A DNA stretch of 64,000 nucleotides from positions 372,001 through 436,000 of the forward strand of contig CAVORP010000007.1 of assembly GCA_963698645.1 (NCBI GenBank), given 5' to 3'. Origin of the DNA: Ovoidimarina sp963698645. Lineage in GTDB: Bacteria; Pseudomonadota; Alphaproteobacteria; Rhodobacterales; Rhodobacteraceae. Both the position numbers and the translations under genes were made by a program. Positions within the stretch are counted from its first letter, which is position 1. Every line of letters starts with the position of its first letter. Under the pieces are notes generated by a model. It saw only the letters and a program-made list of their open reading frames with translations, was not told where the DNA came from and made no database searches. This document shows positions 20,989-29,897 of the stretch, one piece after another.

Positions 20989-22316
20989 GATGGCAACCGG
21001 TCCGGCAGCGGCCCCTTGATCTCGACCACGCGCTGCGGATAGGGAATCTCGATCCCTTCCGCCTTGAGCGCATTCCAGATCAGGAACAGCACATCCGAGG
21101 TGTAGCGGTTGGGCCCGTCATCCAGCCCGTTGACCCAGAATTCCACCGCGAAATCGATGCCCGACTTCGCCGAAGCCGCGCAATTCGCAATCGGGCGGCT
21201 CGGGTTTGGTCAGGACGCCGGGATGGGTCGCCACCGCCGCCTCGATGATCGCCGGGACCTTGTTGATATCGGTGTCATAGCTGACCGAGAACGCCGCCTC
21301 GAGCCGGTTGGCAGAGCCCTGAATCCGAGTAGTTCACCACCCGGGTCGTGATGAAATCCTCGTTCGGCACCACGATCCAGCGCCCGTCGAAGGTCTCGAG
21401 GATCGTGGCCCGCGCCATCATCTTGACGATCTTGCCCGCCTCGCCGCCGTCCAGTTCGACATAATCGCCAACGGTGGCCTGACCTTCGAGAAGCAGGATC
21501 ACGCCCGAGATGAAGTTCGACGCGATCTTCTGAAGCCCGAGGCCCACGCCCGACGCCGATCGCCCCGCCCAGAACCGCAAGCGTCGTGAGGTCGATGCCC
21601 ATGATGTTCATCAGGACGATGAACAGGAGGCCGAAAATCGCAAGTTCCGACGCCTTGATCGCCAGTTCGCGGGTCGCCGGGCGCAGCTCTTTCTGCTTTT
21701 CGATCAGGGACTTGGATTGTCCCGTCGACCAGCGGCCCAGCCAGAACAGAAGGCTGCCCGCGATCACGCCCCGCACGATGGCAAGCGCGGTGAAGCGGAT
21801 GTTGCCCAGCGCCACCTCGGTCGCGGCCAGCCACGCGGTCAGGTCGTCGAGGATGCCCAGCGCGTAGAGCGCCATCAGCGGCAACAGGACATAGCGCCCG
21901 AGAAGCTTCAGGAACGGATCGGTGACGATGTCGCGCACCAGCGCGCGGGCGGCAAGGAACAGGAACACCCGCTTGCCAAAGGCGATGACCGCGCCGGATT
22001 CGAACATCGACCGGACCACGGCCTCGCCCGCCGCGGTGAACGCATAGGCGATCAGCGGCAGGAGCAGCGCGAGGAAGCGGCAGGGTCGCCCGGCGGGCGT
22101 TGGCCGACAAGGCCGGTGCTGCCCTCCGCCGGGGCGATGATCCCGGACAGGGCCGGGCGCAACCGGCGGGACAGAAGGAGCGGCGGCAAGGAAGGCCACG
22201 ATCAGAAGCGCGAATTGCGACCAAGCGGCAGGCTCCAGAAGCCACGCCTTTGCGATGTCCCAGCCCTGTTCGGCATAGCCAAGGGCCATCGTCACGATTT
22301 CCGGCTGGTTCTCCAT
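20985..22316 (-). CDS. Mechanosensitive ion channel (MscS family), frameshifts
   Basis: About 440-residue inner-membrane channel with several N-terminal helices (from ALLIVAFLAA to YVLLPLMALYALGIL) before the MscS core. The pore helix and beta domain are seen as LTTLAVLGGAIGVG, GLGLQKIASNFISGVILLLEG, TVGDYVELDG, and GRWIVVPNEDFITTRVVNYS. The frame changes near 22190, 22110, 21560, 21320 and 21180. Releases solutes at hypo-osmotic shock. Start ATG 22316 gives MENQPEIVTMAL; the C-terminus ends IEIPYPQRVVEIKGPLPD. Confidence 0.8.
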
Positions 22317-22551
22317 CTCCGGCTTGTCCCCGTCGCAGACGTCCCACTCTCTTGGCGCGAAGCGACCCCGGAGGCAAGCCCGGTATGTGCAGACCACATC
22401 CGCTTCCTGTGCCAAAGGTCGATCCGCCCGGACGTACCGCGAATACGCAACCAGCGTGGCCTTGCGCGGCAGGGTGGCGCGTGGCGGGGTGGGAAACACC
22501 GCCGGAGTGCATATATGAAAATCTATATGCTTCCCTTGCAGGAGACCGACA

Positions 22552-22917
22552 ATGCCCGTCACCTATGCAGAAGATCCCGACACCCGCACCGTGGTCCTGA
22601 CCGTCAATGGCCGCGTCACGCAGGCCGACTGGGACGAGATCACACCGCAGTTCGAGACGTTCATGAATGCCCACGGAACGATCCGTCTGGTGGAAATCAT
22701 CGAAAGCCTGAAAGGGTTCGATCCCGGGCTGCTCTGGGATGGGATCCGCTTTGACATCAAGGCGATCCCGCATATCAGCCATTGCGCCATCGCCACCGAT
22801 ATCGGCTGGATGAGCCCCATCGTGAGGGCCGCGGGCGCGGCGATGTCGATGCAGTTGCGGATCTTTCCGCTGGCCGAGGCAGAGGCGGCCAAGGAGTGGG
22901 CGGTGACCGCGGACTGA
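22552..22917 (+). CDS. STAS/SEC14-like (SpoIIAA-like) small protein
   Basis: 121 residues, no signal peptide. The pattern VVLTVNGRVTQADWDEI, followed by IRLVEIIESLKGFDPGLLWDG and HCAIATDIGWMSPIV, matches the SpoIIAA-like/SEC14-like fold used in lipid or phosphorelay-related proteins. It is divergent from the MscS gene; a GCAGGAGA ribosome site precedes the ATG. Specific function unknown. Confidence 0.65.
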   Translation: MPVTYAEDPDTRTVVLTVNGRVTQADWDEITPQFETFMNAHGTIRLVEIIESLKGFDPGLLWDGIRFDIKAIPHISHCAIATDIGWMSPIVRAAGAAMSMQLRIFPLAEAEAAKEWAVTAD

Positions 22918-23072
22918 CGCAGGACCGGTCCCGCATCGCACGTCCGCACCTCCCGTCGGCTTAACAAAGATCAAGGAACGGCCCGACAAACCGATCTATC
23001 CATCATGGCGTCAATGATGGGTCCGGAACTGCCCGTTTTGGGGGGTGCGAGACCGCAACCGTGGGAGGGGAG

Positions 23073-23988
23073 ATGTTCCGTCATCACATTCGGGCGACGT
23101 TGATCGCCGTCGCTGTGCTTGTTCCCGCCAGTCTTGATGCGCAGGCGCGTATCGACGACCGCCTTTCAGAGGGCCGCCCCCCTATCGTGATCGCACATCG
23201 CAGCGCGGCGATGGGCGGCTTCCCCGAGAACTCGCTCGCATGGATCGACCATGCGATCGGCCGCGGCATCGACATGGTGCATATCAACCCGCAGCTTACG
23301 GCCGACGGCACCTATGTGCTGATGCACGACCCGACCCTGAACCGGACCACGGATGTGGAGAGTGTCTTTCCCGACGGCCCGCCGGGTGGCCCGACGCGGG
23401 TGCAGCGCGGCGGAAAGGATTACGTTCGCGACTACGAACTTTCAGAGATCAGGACATTGAAACTCGTGAACGGCACGGATGGCGGTGTCCATTCTGTGCC
23501 GACGCTCGGCGAGGCGCTGGACTTGGTCGACGGTCGCCTGCTTGTCCGCCTTGGCCTCAAATCCTACGAAGTGGAAAGCCTCGCGGCGGCGCTTGCCGGC
23601 CGCGACATCCGGAACCTGTTGTTCTTCGAACTCTATTTCTCGGGCACGGACCAGAGCAAGCTGCGCAGGCTGATGGAAGAGACCGGGATCGATGCCTCGG
23701 TTTCCCTGTTCCGCACACGCGACGCCCTTGGGGACCTCGACAGGATCGCGGGACAGCTTGGGCCGGGATTGCGGTTGGTCAGCGTAGATTTCCGCGCGGC
23801 TTACGCCCGAGTTCGTCGCGAGAGCGCGGGAGCTTGGCGTGACGGTGGCCATAAGCGGATGGGATGGACCGGAGGACGCTGCGCTTTTGCAGGATGCCGA
23901 TCCGAGCCCATGGCGGGCATTGCTGGAGCGCGGCTTTGCGGCCTCAACCGACCAGCCGGATCTGGTGCTCGACCTTCTGGGACGATAG
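23073..23988 (+). CDS. Exported GDPD-like protein with altered metal ligands, one frameshift
   Basis: About 305 residues with a signal peptide (HIRATLIAVAVLVPASLDAQA). Glycerophosphodiester phosphodiesterase-like features: IAHRSAAMGGFPENSLAWIDHA (HR...PEN), then DMVHINPQLTADGTYVLMHDPT and LNRTTDVE. In classical GDPDs the segment equivalent to VHINPQ reads IELDVQ; here the metal-binding Glu and Asp appear as His and Asn. The general-acid HD (LMHDP) is kept. A +1 shift near 23800 leads to LTPEFVARARELGVTVAIS and a stop at 23988. Ribosome site GGGAGGGGAG. The catalytic activity is uncertain. Confidence 0.7.
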
Positions 23989-24024
23989 GGCGCGACAGCT
24001 CCAGTTGTGCGCCGTTCCCGGCGT

Positions 24025-24068
24025 TCAGATCATCACCTTGGTCGCCGCCAGATGGGCCGGTTCGGCGG
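24025..24068. repeat. Direct repeat copy 1 flanking the cupin gene
   Basis: 44-bp segment that matches 24583-24626 with four substitutions. The two copies lie in direct orientation about 558 bp apart, one on each side of the cupin gene. Confidence 0.75.
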
Positions 24069-24090
24069 TCTGAGGCAAGGAATCGATCCC
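24025..24090 (-). pseudogene. Remnant of an enoyl-CoA hydratase 3' end
   Basis: In one minus-strand frame this stretch reads AEPAHLAATKVMI then stop, close to the last residues of the intact hydratase at 24583 (DPAHVAAIKAMI, stop). At DNA level 24025-24068 matches 24583-24626 at 40 of 44 positions by eye, same orientation. No further hydratase sequence is recognisable upstream of it, where the cupin gene begins. Either a partial duplication or a leftover from an insertion or deletion event. Confidence 0.6.
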
Positions 24091-24099
24091 AACCCCGTT

Positions 24100-24502
24100 C
24101 TATGGCTCTGAATGCGGGCGGGGCCGTCGGCTTCCATGCGCCTTCGACGTGCGACGCTTCCTCATCGCCCGGCCATGGGGGCATGGAGATGCAGATGAAT
24201 TTCAGCGGCTCCGCACCGACATTGCGATACTGAAACGCCGTACCGACGGGGATGTCGATCGAGACGCCCGCCGAGAGCGGTGTCACCCGTTCCTCCGTCT
24301 CATCCTTCCGCCAGATCTCACCCCTGCCTCCGAGAATGTACCAGAACTCACTGACGGTCTCATGCACCGTCGCCCGGTTCACCTGTCCGGGCGGAACCGT
24401 GCTGTGAATCATGTTTCCGGTCGGGCCGTCCATGAGAAAGCATATGTCCGCCCCGGCGGGCGATTTCGCATCCGGTGAATTGGGAACGACTGTCTGTTTC
24501 AC
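24100..24502 (-). CDS. Cupin-domain protein, uncertain C-terminus
   Basis: Small cupin starting MKQTVVPNSPDAKSP at 24502. The two cupin motifs are visible: HSTVPPGQVNRATVHETVSEFWYI (metal ligands H, E and the later H) and GVSIDIPVGTAFQYRNVG. Family-like ending FVEGxWxPT is seen as HVEGAWKPTA near 24130. In the given frame the ORF runs on past the expected end to 23801; one inserted base before 24102 would place the stop at 24100-24102, consistent with the error type seen elsewhere. A single-domain cupin of this kind often binds a metal and a small ligand; the function is unknown. Confidence 0.65.
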
Positions 24503-24582
24503 GTGATTGTCCTTCTGTGAAGTTGCCTTCGGTCCGCTTGAAACACGCGAGGTCCCTGCGTTTGGGCGTGGCCCTGCCGCGC

Positions 24583-24626
24583 TCAGATCATCGCCTTGAT
24601 CGCCGCCACATGGGCCGGGTCGGCGG
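24583..24626. repeat. Direct repeat copy 2 flanking the cupin gene
   Basis: 3'-terminal 44 bp of the enoyl-CoA hydratase gene, repeated with four differences at 24025-24068 beyond the cupin gene. Confidence 0.75.
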
Positions 24627-25182
24627 CCAGCGCATCCTCGGCCCAGATCCGCGCCCGTGCGACGGGATCGTCGTCCAGCGCATCGACCAGCCCCGCGGCA
24701 AGCGCCGCCTCCGCCGTCATCCTTTCGCCCGCCATCAGGATCAGTTTGGCCCGGGACGGCCCCACCAGCGCCCGAAGCCGCCCCGGATCGGAGGGTTGCG
24801 GCAGGAACCCCAGCTTCATCACCGGGTAGAAGAATTTCGCGCCCGGCACCGCCACCCGAAGGTCACAGGCCAAGGCCATTCCAAAGGCGCCGCCCGCCAG
24901 CGTCCCGTTCAGCGCGGCGATGGTCAGGCAGGGCAGCGCGGCGATCGCCCCCGAAAGCCGCTCCCACACCGGATCGGTGGCAAGGCCCGCGCGCGCCTCG
25001 TCCAGATCGGCACCGGCGGAAAACACCTTGCCCGTTCCGGTCAGGATCAGCGCCCGGGCGCCTTGCGACCCCTCGGCGATCTCGGCCAGATCGCGCAGCA
25101 TCGCGCCGGTCAGGCTTCCGGCCTTGTCGGGCCGGTCGATCACCGCGATCCGCAGGCCGCCGTCTTCCTCGAGCCGGATCAT
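24583..25182 (-). CDS. Enoyl-CoA hydratase/isomerase family protein
   Basis: Intact 199-residue crotonase-fold protein, somewhat shorter than the usual 250-270. Oxyanion-hole segments: SAGADLDEA (after GTGKVF) and LNGTLAGGAFGMALACDLRVA. The residue after the second motif region, PVMKLGFLPQPSDPGRL, lies where hydratases carry the catalytic Glu; no clear Glu is present at that place, so isomerase- or lyase-like chemistry is possible. The start ATG overlaps the stop of the SDR gene (ATGA), so the two are coupled and probably act in one CoA-ester pathway. Confidence 0.8.
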   Translation of the reverse strand: MIRLEEDGGLRIAVIDRPDKAGSLTGAMLRDLAEIAEGSQGARALILTGTGKVFSAGADLDEARAGLATDPVWERLSGAIAALPCLTIAALNGTLAGGAFGMALACDLRVAVPGAKFFYPVMKLGFLPQPSDPGRLRALVGPSRAKLILMAGERMTAEAALAAGLVDALDDDPVARARIWAEDALAADPAHVAAIKAMI

Positions 25183-25934
25183 GGGATCAGCCCGACCCGG
25201 CGGCGGATGCCCTCGTCACGCAGCGAGATCTCCTGACCGATGAAATCGTCGGCATCGGCGGAACACATCCAGACCAGCGCCCGCGCCGGCCAGTCGGGCG
25301 GAATGTGGTCGGACCAGTCAAGCTGCGAGACCGGGTTGATGCCGCTGGCCTTGATCTCGCGCTGCATCTGGGTGGCCACGGTTCCGGGCGACAGCCCGAT
25401 GGCGCGGATCCCGTCGCCCGCGTTCTCCTTGTCCAGACAGCGGGTGAGCATCGCCACCCCCGCCTTCGACGCGCAATAATGGCTCCAGGCCTCGATCGGG
25501 CTGTGGGCCGCGCCCGACGAGATCGTCAGGACCGATCCGCCGCCATTGGCCACCATCACCGGAACCGCGGCCCGCATGCCGTAATAGACGCCCTTGAGGT
25601 TGATATCGATCACCTCTCCCCATGCCTCGGGGTCGGAGGCCGCCAGATGCGCCACGGGTTCGATCACGCCAGCATTGTTGATCAGGACGTCGATGCCGCC
25701 GAACCGCTGCACCACCGCGTCCATCGCGGCCTGCACCTCGGCGAACCGCGCCACGTCGCAAGGCAGCGCCAGCGCGCGCGGCCCGATCTCTTCGGCGAGG
25801 CGCGCAATCGCAGCCTGGCCGCGCGCGAGCAGGGCGACATTCGCCCCGAGATCGGCAAACGCGCGGGCCGCCGCTTCGCCGATGCCGCGACTTGCCCCGG
25901 TAATCACGACTGTTTTTCCGGTCATGTCCTGCAT
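25179..25934 (-). CDS. Short-chain dehydrogenase/reductase
   Basis: Intact 251-residue SDR. Nucleotide-binding TGASRGIGEAAARAFADLG near residue 12, structural NNAG (VLINNAGVIEPV), catalytic Ser in TISSGAAHS and YxxxK in HYCASKAGVAMLTR. The acidic/basic pattern after the second beta strand (LLARGQAAIARL) hints at NADP preference. It sits upstream of and overlaps the hydratase gene, so a two-step oxidation or reduction of a CoA or keto substrate is a reasonable guess. Confidence 0.85.
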   Translation of the reverse strand: MQDMTGKTVVITGASRGIGEAAARAFADLGANVALLARGQAAIARLAEEIGPRALALPCDVARFAEVQAAMDAVVQRFGGIDVLINNAGVIEPVAHLAASDPEAWGEVIDINLKGVYYGMRAAVPVMVANGGGSVLTISSGAAHSPIEAWSHYCASKAGVAMLTRCLDKENAGDGIRAIGLSPGTVATQMQREIKASGINPVSQLDWSDHIPPDWPARALVWMCSADADDFIGQEISLRDEGIRRRVGLIP

Positions 25935-26026
25935 ATATGTCTCCTGAATGTGTTGCAGCGACCCCTTGACCGCGCTTCCTGCCCGGCCAAAGCTAGCGCT
26001 GCCAAAATGCTTACGAAAGGTCCGTT

Positions 26027-27523
26027 ATGCACAAGCCCGCCCTCTTTTCGACCGCCGCGCTGATGATGACAGCGGTTGCGCATCCGGCACTTGCCGATCT
26101 GTCCGCGGCCGAGGCCTGGGCGGAGTGGAAGAGCTTTGCCAGCTATACCGGGCAATCCCTGACCGCCGACAGCGAGCTGGCGTCGGGTGATACGCTGACT
26201 GTCAGCGGCATCACCATCGGCTCGACCTCCCCGGATGTCGAGGTGGTCGGCCGCATCGCCCGGATCGAGTTCCGAGAACGGGACGATGGCACCGTGGCCG
26301 TCAACATCTCGCCCGAGATCCCGATCGAGGTGACCGGCGAGAATCCCGAGGGGGACACCGTGACCACCAAGCTCAACATCGCGCTGGGCGGCGGCGGCAT
26401 GGTGATTTCCGGCAGCCCCGGATCGTTGAGCCATGATTATCAGTTCGACCGGATGGCAATGGATATCGTCGAACTGACCGAAAACGGGCGGCCCGTCGAC
26501 ATCGACATGTCCCTTGCCCTGCAACCGGTCAGCGGTGTCTACGGCGTCGCGGGCAACGCGGCGGTGATCCGCAACGATTCCAATATCGGCGCGCTGGCGT
26601 TTCGGCTGGATGCCAGCATCCCCGAAGAGGATGCGGATTTCGAGATGACCATGACGATGACCGATATCGTGTCGGAATCGACCGGTACGATTTCCAGCTT
26701 CGACACCCAGCAGAACCTTGCGGTCGCATTGCGCAACGGGCAATTCACCGAGGGAACCCTGTCCCATGGTCCCGCGACGTTCAGCATCGACACCCTGATG
26801 CCGGAGGGCCGTTCGGTGGTCACCGCGCGCGCGGCAAGCGGGACGATGTCGGGCGGCCTGAACCGGGATGGCGTCAATTACGAAAGCTCCAACTCGGACG
26901 TCGAGCTATCCCTCGTCGTGCCCGGCGCGATGATCCCGCCGATCGAACTGTCGGTCGACCGGATGTCGGGCGCGCTGAAGATGCCGCTTGTGGCGGATGA
27001 CGATGCAAAACCCCTTGGCTTTTCCACCCGGCTCGAAGGTGTGACGGCAAGCGACACGGTCTGGTCGATGATCGACCCGATGAAGGGTCTTCCCCGGACA
27101 CCGGCCACCCTGATCGTCGAGCTTTCGGGCATGGGTCGCTGGCTTGTCGATGTCATGGACCCGGAGGCGATCGCGGCGCTCGAAGACCGGCCCGACGCCC
27201 CCGGCGAGATCGAGACGGTGACCCTCGACAACCTCACCCTGTCCGTGGCCGGTGCCGAACTGACCGGAACCGGGCAATTCGCCTTCGACAACGCGACCGT
27301 GCCGCCGGTGCCCTCGGGGGTGATCGACCTGAACATGACCGGGGCCAATGCCCTGATCGACGGATTGGTGAATATCGGCCTGATCCCCGAGGATCAGGCG
27401 ATGGGCGCGCGGATGATGCTGGGCCTGTTCGCCCGGCCCGGCAGCGGGCCCGACAACCTGACCTCGAAGATCGAACTGGGACGCGACGGCTCGGTCACGG
27501 CGAACGGCCAGCGGATCAAGTAA
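26027..27523 (+). CDS. DUF2125 exported protein
   Basis: 498 residues, intact. Signal peptide FSTAALMMTAVAHPALADL with cleavage after ALA. The remainder is rich in beta strands and repeats themes like LSHDYQFDRMAMDIVEL and LEGVTASDTVWSMIDPMKGLPRTPATL, which is typical for the DUF2125 family of Rhodobacteraceae, thought to be envelope proteins. No catalytic motif seen. Monocistronic by spacing; a GC-rich hairpin (GCCCCGG/CCGGGGC, 27555-27578) lies after the stop. Confidence 0.75.
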   Translation: MHKPALFSTAALMMTAVAHPALADLSAAEAWAEWKSFASYTGQSLTADSELASGDTLTVSGITIGSTSPDVEVVGRIARIEFRERDDGTVAVNISPEIPIEVTGENPEGDTVTTKLNIALGGGGMVISGSPGSLSHDYQFDRMAMDIVELTENGRPVDIDMSLALQPVSGVYGVAGNAAVIRNDSNIGALAFRLDASIPEEDADFEMTMTMTDIVSESTGTISSFDTQQNLAVALRNGQFTEGTLSHGPATFSIDTLMPEGRSVVTARAASGTMSGGLNRDGVNYESSNSDVELSLVVPGAMIPPIELSVDRMSGALKMPLVADDDAKPLGFSTRLEGVTASDTVWSMIDPMKGLPRTPATLIVELSGMGRWLVDVMDPEAIAALEDRPDAPGEIETVTLDNLTLSVAGAELTGTGQFAFDNATVPPVPSGVIDLNMTGANALIDGLVNIGLIPEDQAMGARMMLGLFARPGSGPDNLTSKIELGRDGSVTANGQRIK

Positions 27524-27620
27524 CCTGATCCTTACCGGCATGGTTTAATCCGCTGCCCCGGCCTTGCGGGTCCGGGGCGGGCGGACTACCTGCCATGGAA
27601 TGACGAAAGGACCACCCCAT

Positions 27621-28976
27621 ATGGCCGGCACCAGGACCGACCTGTCCGATCTGACGGATCAGCTTCTTGCCGCGGCACGGGCCGCGGGCGCGGACGCCGC
27701 CGACGCGATCGCGGTGGACGGCACATCCGTGTCGATCGACGTGCTGGCCGGCAAGCTCGAGCATGCCGAACGCTCCGAAGGGATCGAGATCGGGCTGCGG
27801 GTGATCCTTGGCACGCGGCAGGCCTGCGTTTCGGCCTCGGATACCGCGCGGCGAACGATCGAGGAGATGGCCGAACGCGCCGTGGCGATGGCGCGCGAGG
27901 CCCCGTCCGACCCCACCGTCGGGCTGGCCGACCCGGCGCAACTGGGACAGGTCCGGGACGCAGCCGGGCTTGACCTGTTCGACGCCACGCCGGAACCGGA
28001 CCCGGCGATGCTTCAGGACGACGCCGCGCGGGCCGAAGCCGCGGCCCTTGCCGTCAAGGGCATCTCGCAGGTTCAGGCGGCCTCGGCGGGTTATGGGCGA
28101 CGCTACGTGCACCTGGCCGCCAGCAACGGGTTCTCGGGCGGCTATGGCCGCACTGACCGCGCCCTGTCCTGCGTCGCGATCACCGGTTCGGGCACAGCGA
28201 TGGAACGGGACTATTTCGGCGACATGCGGATTCATCAGTCCGACCTGATGTCGCCCGAGGAGATCGGCCGGATCGCCGCCGAACGGACCGTGGAACGCGC
28301 GGGTTCGCGCAAGCCGCCCACCGGCGCATTCCCCGTGGTCTATGACGAACGCATTTCCTCGGCGCTGATCGGCCACCTGATCCAGGCGATCAACGGCACC
28401 GCCATCGCGCGGGGCGCGTCGTGGTTGCGCGACGCGCTGGGCGAACAGGTTCTGCCAAAGGGCATCAGCCTGATCGAGGACCCCCTGCGCCCCCGCACCT
28501 CCGGCTCGCGGCCCTTCGATGCCGAGGGTCTGGCGACGCGCGCCCGCGACCTTGTGGCCGACGGCATTCTCACCGGCTGGACGCTTGATCTGGCAACAGG
28601 GCGAAAGCTGGGGATGGACAGCACCGGAAATGCCGCGCGCGGGCCGTCCTCGCCGCCCTCTCCCAGCGTCGGAAACGCGACGCTGACCCCGGGCGCGCAA
28701 TCGCGCGAGGAGCTGCTTGCGGATATGGGTACCGGGCTTCTGATCACCTCGATGATCGGCTCTTCGATCAATGCCACGACCGGGGATTATTCGCGCGGGG
28801 CCTCGGGATTCTGGGTCGAGAACGGCCAGATCGCCTATCCGGTGAACGAATGCACCGTGGCGGGCAACCTGCGTGACATGCTTCTGACGCTGCGCCCCGC
28901 CAATGACGCGCGCCCGCATCTGAGCCGCCGCGTGCCCTCCTGCCTGATCGAAGGGTTGACGATTGCCGGCGCATGA
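27621..28976 (+). CDS. pmbA: TldD/PmbA-family metallopeptidase
   Basis: Intact 451-residue PmbA-like subunit of the TldD/TldE protease system, which matures peptides and degrades unfolded antitoxins. Signature portions: GIEIGLRVILGTRQACVSASD near the N-terminus, VVYDERISSALIGHLIQAINGTAIARGASWL in the middle (given in two parts: VVYDERISSALIGHLIQA and INGTAIARGASWL), and the C-terminal GLLITSMIGSSINATTGDYSRGASGFWVENG pattern. The PmbA half lacks the HExxxH zinc site of TldD. Overlaps the next gene by 14 bp. Confidence 0.85.
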   Translation: MAGTRTDLSDLTDQLLAAARAAGADAADAIAVDGTSVSIDVLAGKLEHAERSEGIEIGLRVILGTRQACVSASDTARRTIEEMAERAVAMAREAPSDPTVGLADPAQLGQVRDAAGLDLFDATPEPDPAMLQDDAARAEAAALAVKGISQVQAASAGYGRRYVHLAASNGFSGGYGRTDRALSCVAITGSGTAMERDYFGDMRIHQSDLMSPEEIGRIAAERTVERAGSRKPPTGAFPVVYDERISSALIGHLIQAINGTAIARGASWLRDALGEQVLPKGISLIEDPLRPRTSGSRPFDAEGLATRARDLVADGILTGWTLDLATGRKLGMDSTGNAARGPSSPPSPSVGNATLTPGAQSREELLADMGTGLLITSMIGSSINATTGDYSRGASGFWVENGQIAYPVNECTVAGNLRDMLLTLRPANDARPHLSRRVPSCLIEGLTIAGA

Positions 28977-29742
28977 TCTTGCCCTTCTGATCGACGCCGC
29001 GCGTGCCGCGGGCGAGATCGCGCGGCGCTATTTCGAGGGCGAGAACAAGGTCTGGGACAAGGGGCGCGACGACCCGGTCTCCGAGGCCGATTTCGCGGTG
29101 GACACCCACCTGCGCGAGATGCTGACCGCCGCCCGGCCCGATTACGGCTGGCTCTCGGAAGAGACCGAGGACAGCCCCGCGCGGCTGGAGAAACGCCGGT
29201 TGTTCGTCGTCGATCCGATCGACGGCACCCGCGCCTTTCTGGCGGGCGAGGCCACCTGGGCCCATTCCATCGCCATCGTCGAGGATGGGCGGGCTGTCGC
29301 AGGCGCCGTCTATCTTCCGATCAAGAACCGGCTTTACGCGGCGCGCGCGGGCGACGGGGCCACGCTGAACGGCGCGCCGATGCGCGTTTCCGCGAAATCC
29401 CGGGCCGCCCATGCCCGGGTCCTGATCACCAATGCCACGCTCGCCGAAAAGCACTGGCCCGGCGGCGTGCCCGATGTCAGCCGCCATTTCCGCCCCTCGC
29501 TCGCCTACCGGCTCAGCCTTGTGGGCGAAGGCCGGTTCGACGGCATGCTGACCCTGCGCGACAGTTGGGAATGGGATATCGCCGCGGGCGCGCTGATCGC
29601 CGCCGAAGCGGGCGCGACGGTGACCGACCGCCATGGCGCGCCCCTGCGCTTCAACAATCCGCACCCGGCGACGTCCGGCATTCTTGCCGCCGCGCCCGGC
29701 GTGCATGACGACCTGCTGCGCCATCTGGCCGAACCGGCCTAG
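28963..29742 (+). CDS. Inositol monophosphatase / 3'(2'),5'-bisphosphate nucleotidase family
   Basis: 259 residues, TTG start inside the pmbA 3' end. The metal-binding motifs are complete: WLSEETEDS (Glu), VVDPIDGTRAFLAG (DPIDGT) and SWEWDIAAGALIAAEAGA (WDxAAG). DPVSEADFAVD near residue 40 completes the Li-sensitive phosphatase fold. Candidates are CysQ-like PAP phosphatase or inositol phosphatase; sequence alone does not decide. Its TAG stop shares CTAG with ccoS. Confidence 0.85.
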   Translation: MPAHDLALLIDAARAAGEIARRYFEGENKVWDKGRDDPVSEADFAVDTHLREMLTAARPDYGWLSEETEDSPARLEKRRLFVVDPIDGTRAFLAGEATWAHSIAIVEDGRAVAGAVYLPIKNRLYAARAGDGATLNGAPMRVSAKSRAAHARVLITNATLAEKHWPGGVPDVSRHFRPSLAYRLSLVGEGRFDGMLTLRDSWEWDIAAGALIAAEAGATVTDRHGAPLRFNNPHPATSGILAAAPGVHDDLLRHLAEPA

Positions 29743-29897
29743 GTTTTCGGGTGTTCGTCGTAGTCATCCGTCAGGATGCGGTTGCTGTCGCCTTCGGGAT
29801 CCTCGAACTGGCGTGACCGCAAGGCCCAGAAGAAGGCCAGAAGCCCCAGCGCCCCAAGACCCAGCGAGACCGGGATGAGGATCGCGAGGATCTCCAT
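29739..29897 (-). CDS. ccoS: cbb3 oxidase assembly protein CcoS
   Basis: 52-residue protein, the last gene of ccoGHIS. One N-terminal membrane helix (ILAILIPVSLGLGALGLLAFF) is followed by the CcoS-typical WALRSRQFEDPEGDSNRIL and a polar tail ending DEHPKT. The start ATG overlaps the ccoI stop (TGATG). CcoS is needed for cofactor (heme and copper) insertion into CcoN. Confidence 0.9.
   Translation of the reverse strand: MEILAILIPVSLGLGALGLLAFFWALRSRQFEDPEGDSNRILTDDYDEHPKT

Noticed and set aside
27516..28919. 467-codon minus-strand ORF opposite pmbA
   Set aside because: pmbA on the plus strand is intact and fully recognisable; the antisense frame is a high-GC shadow.
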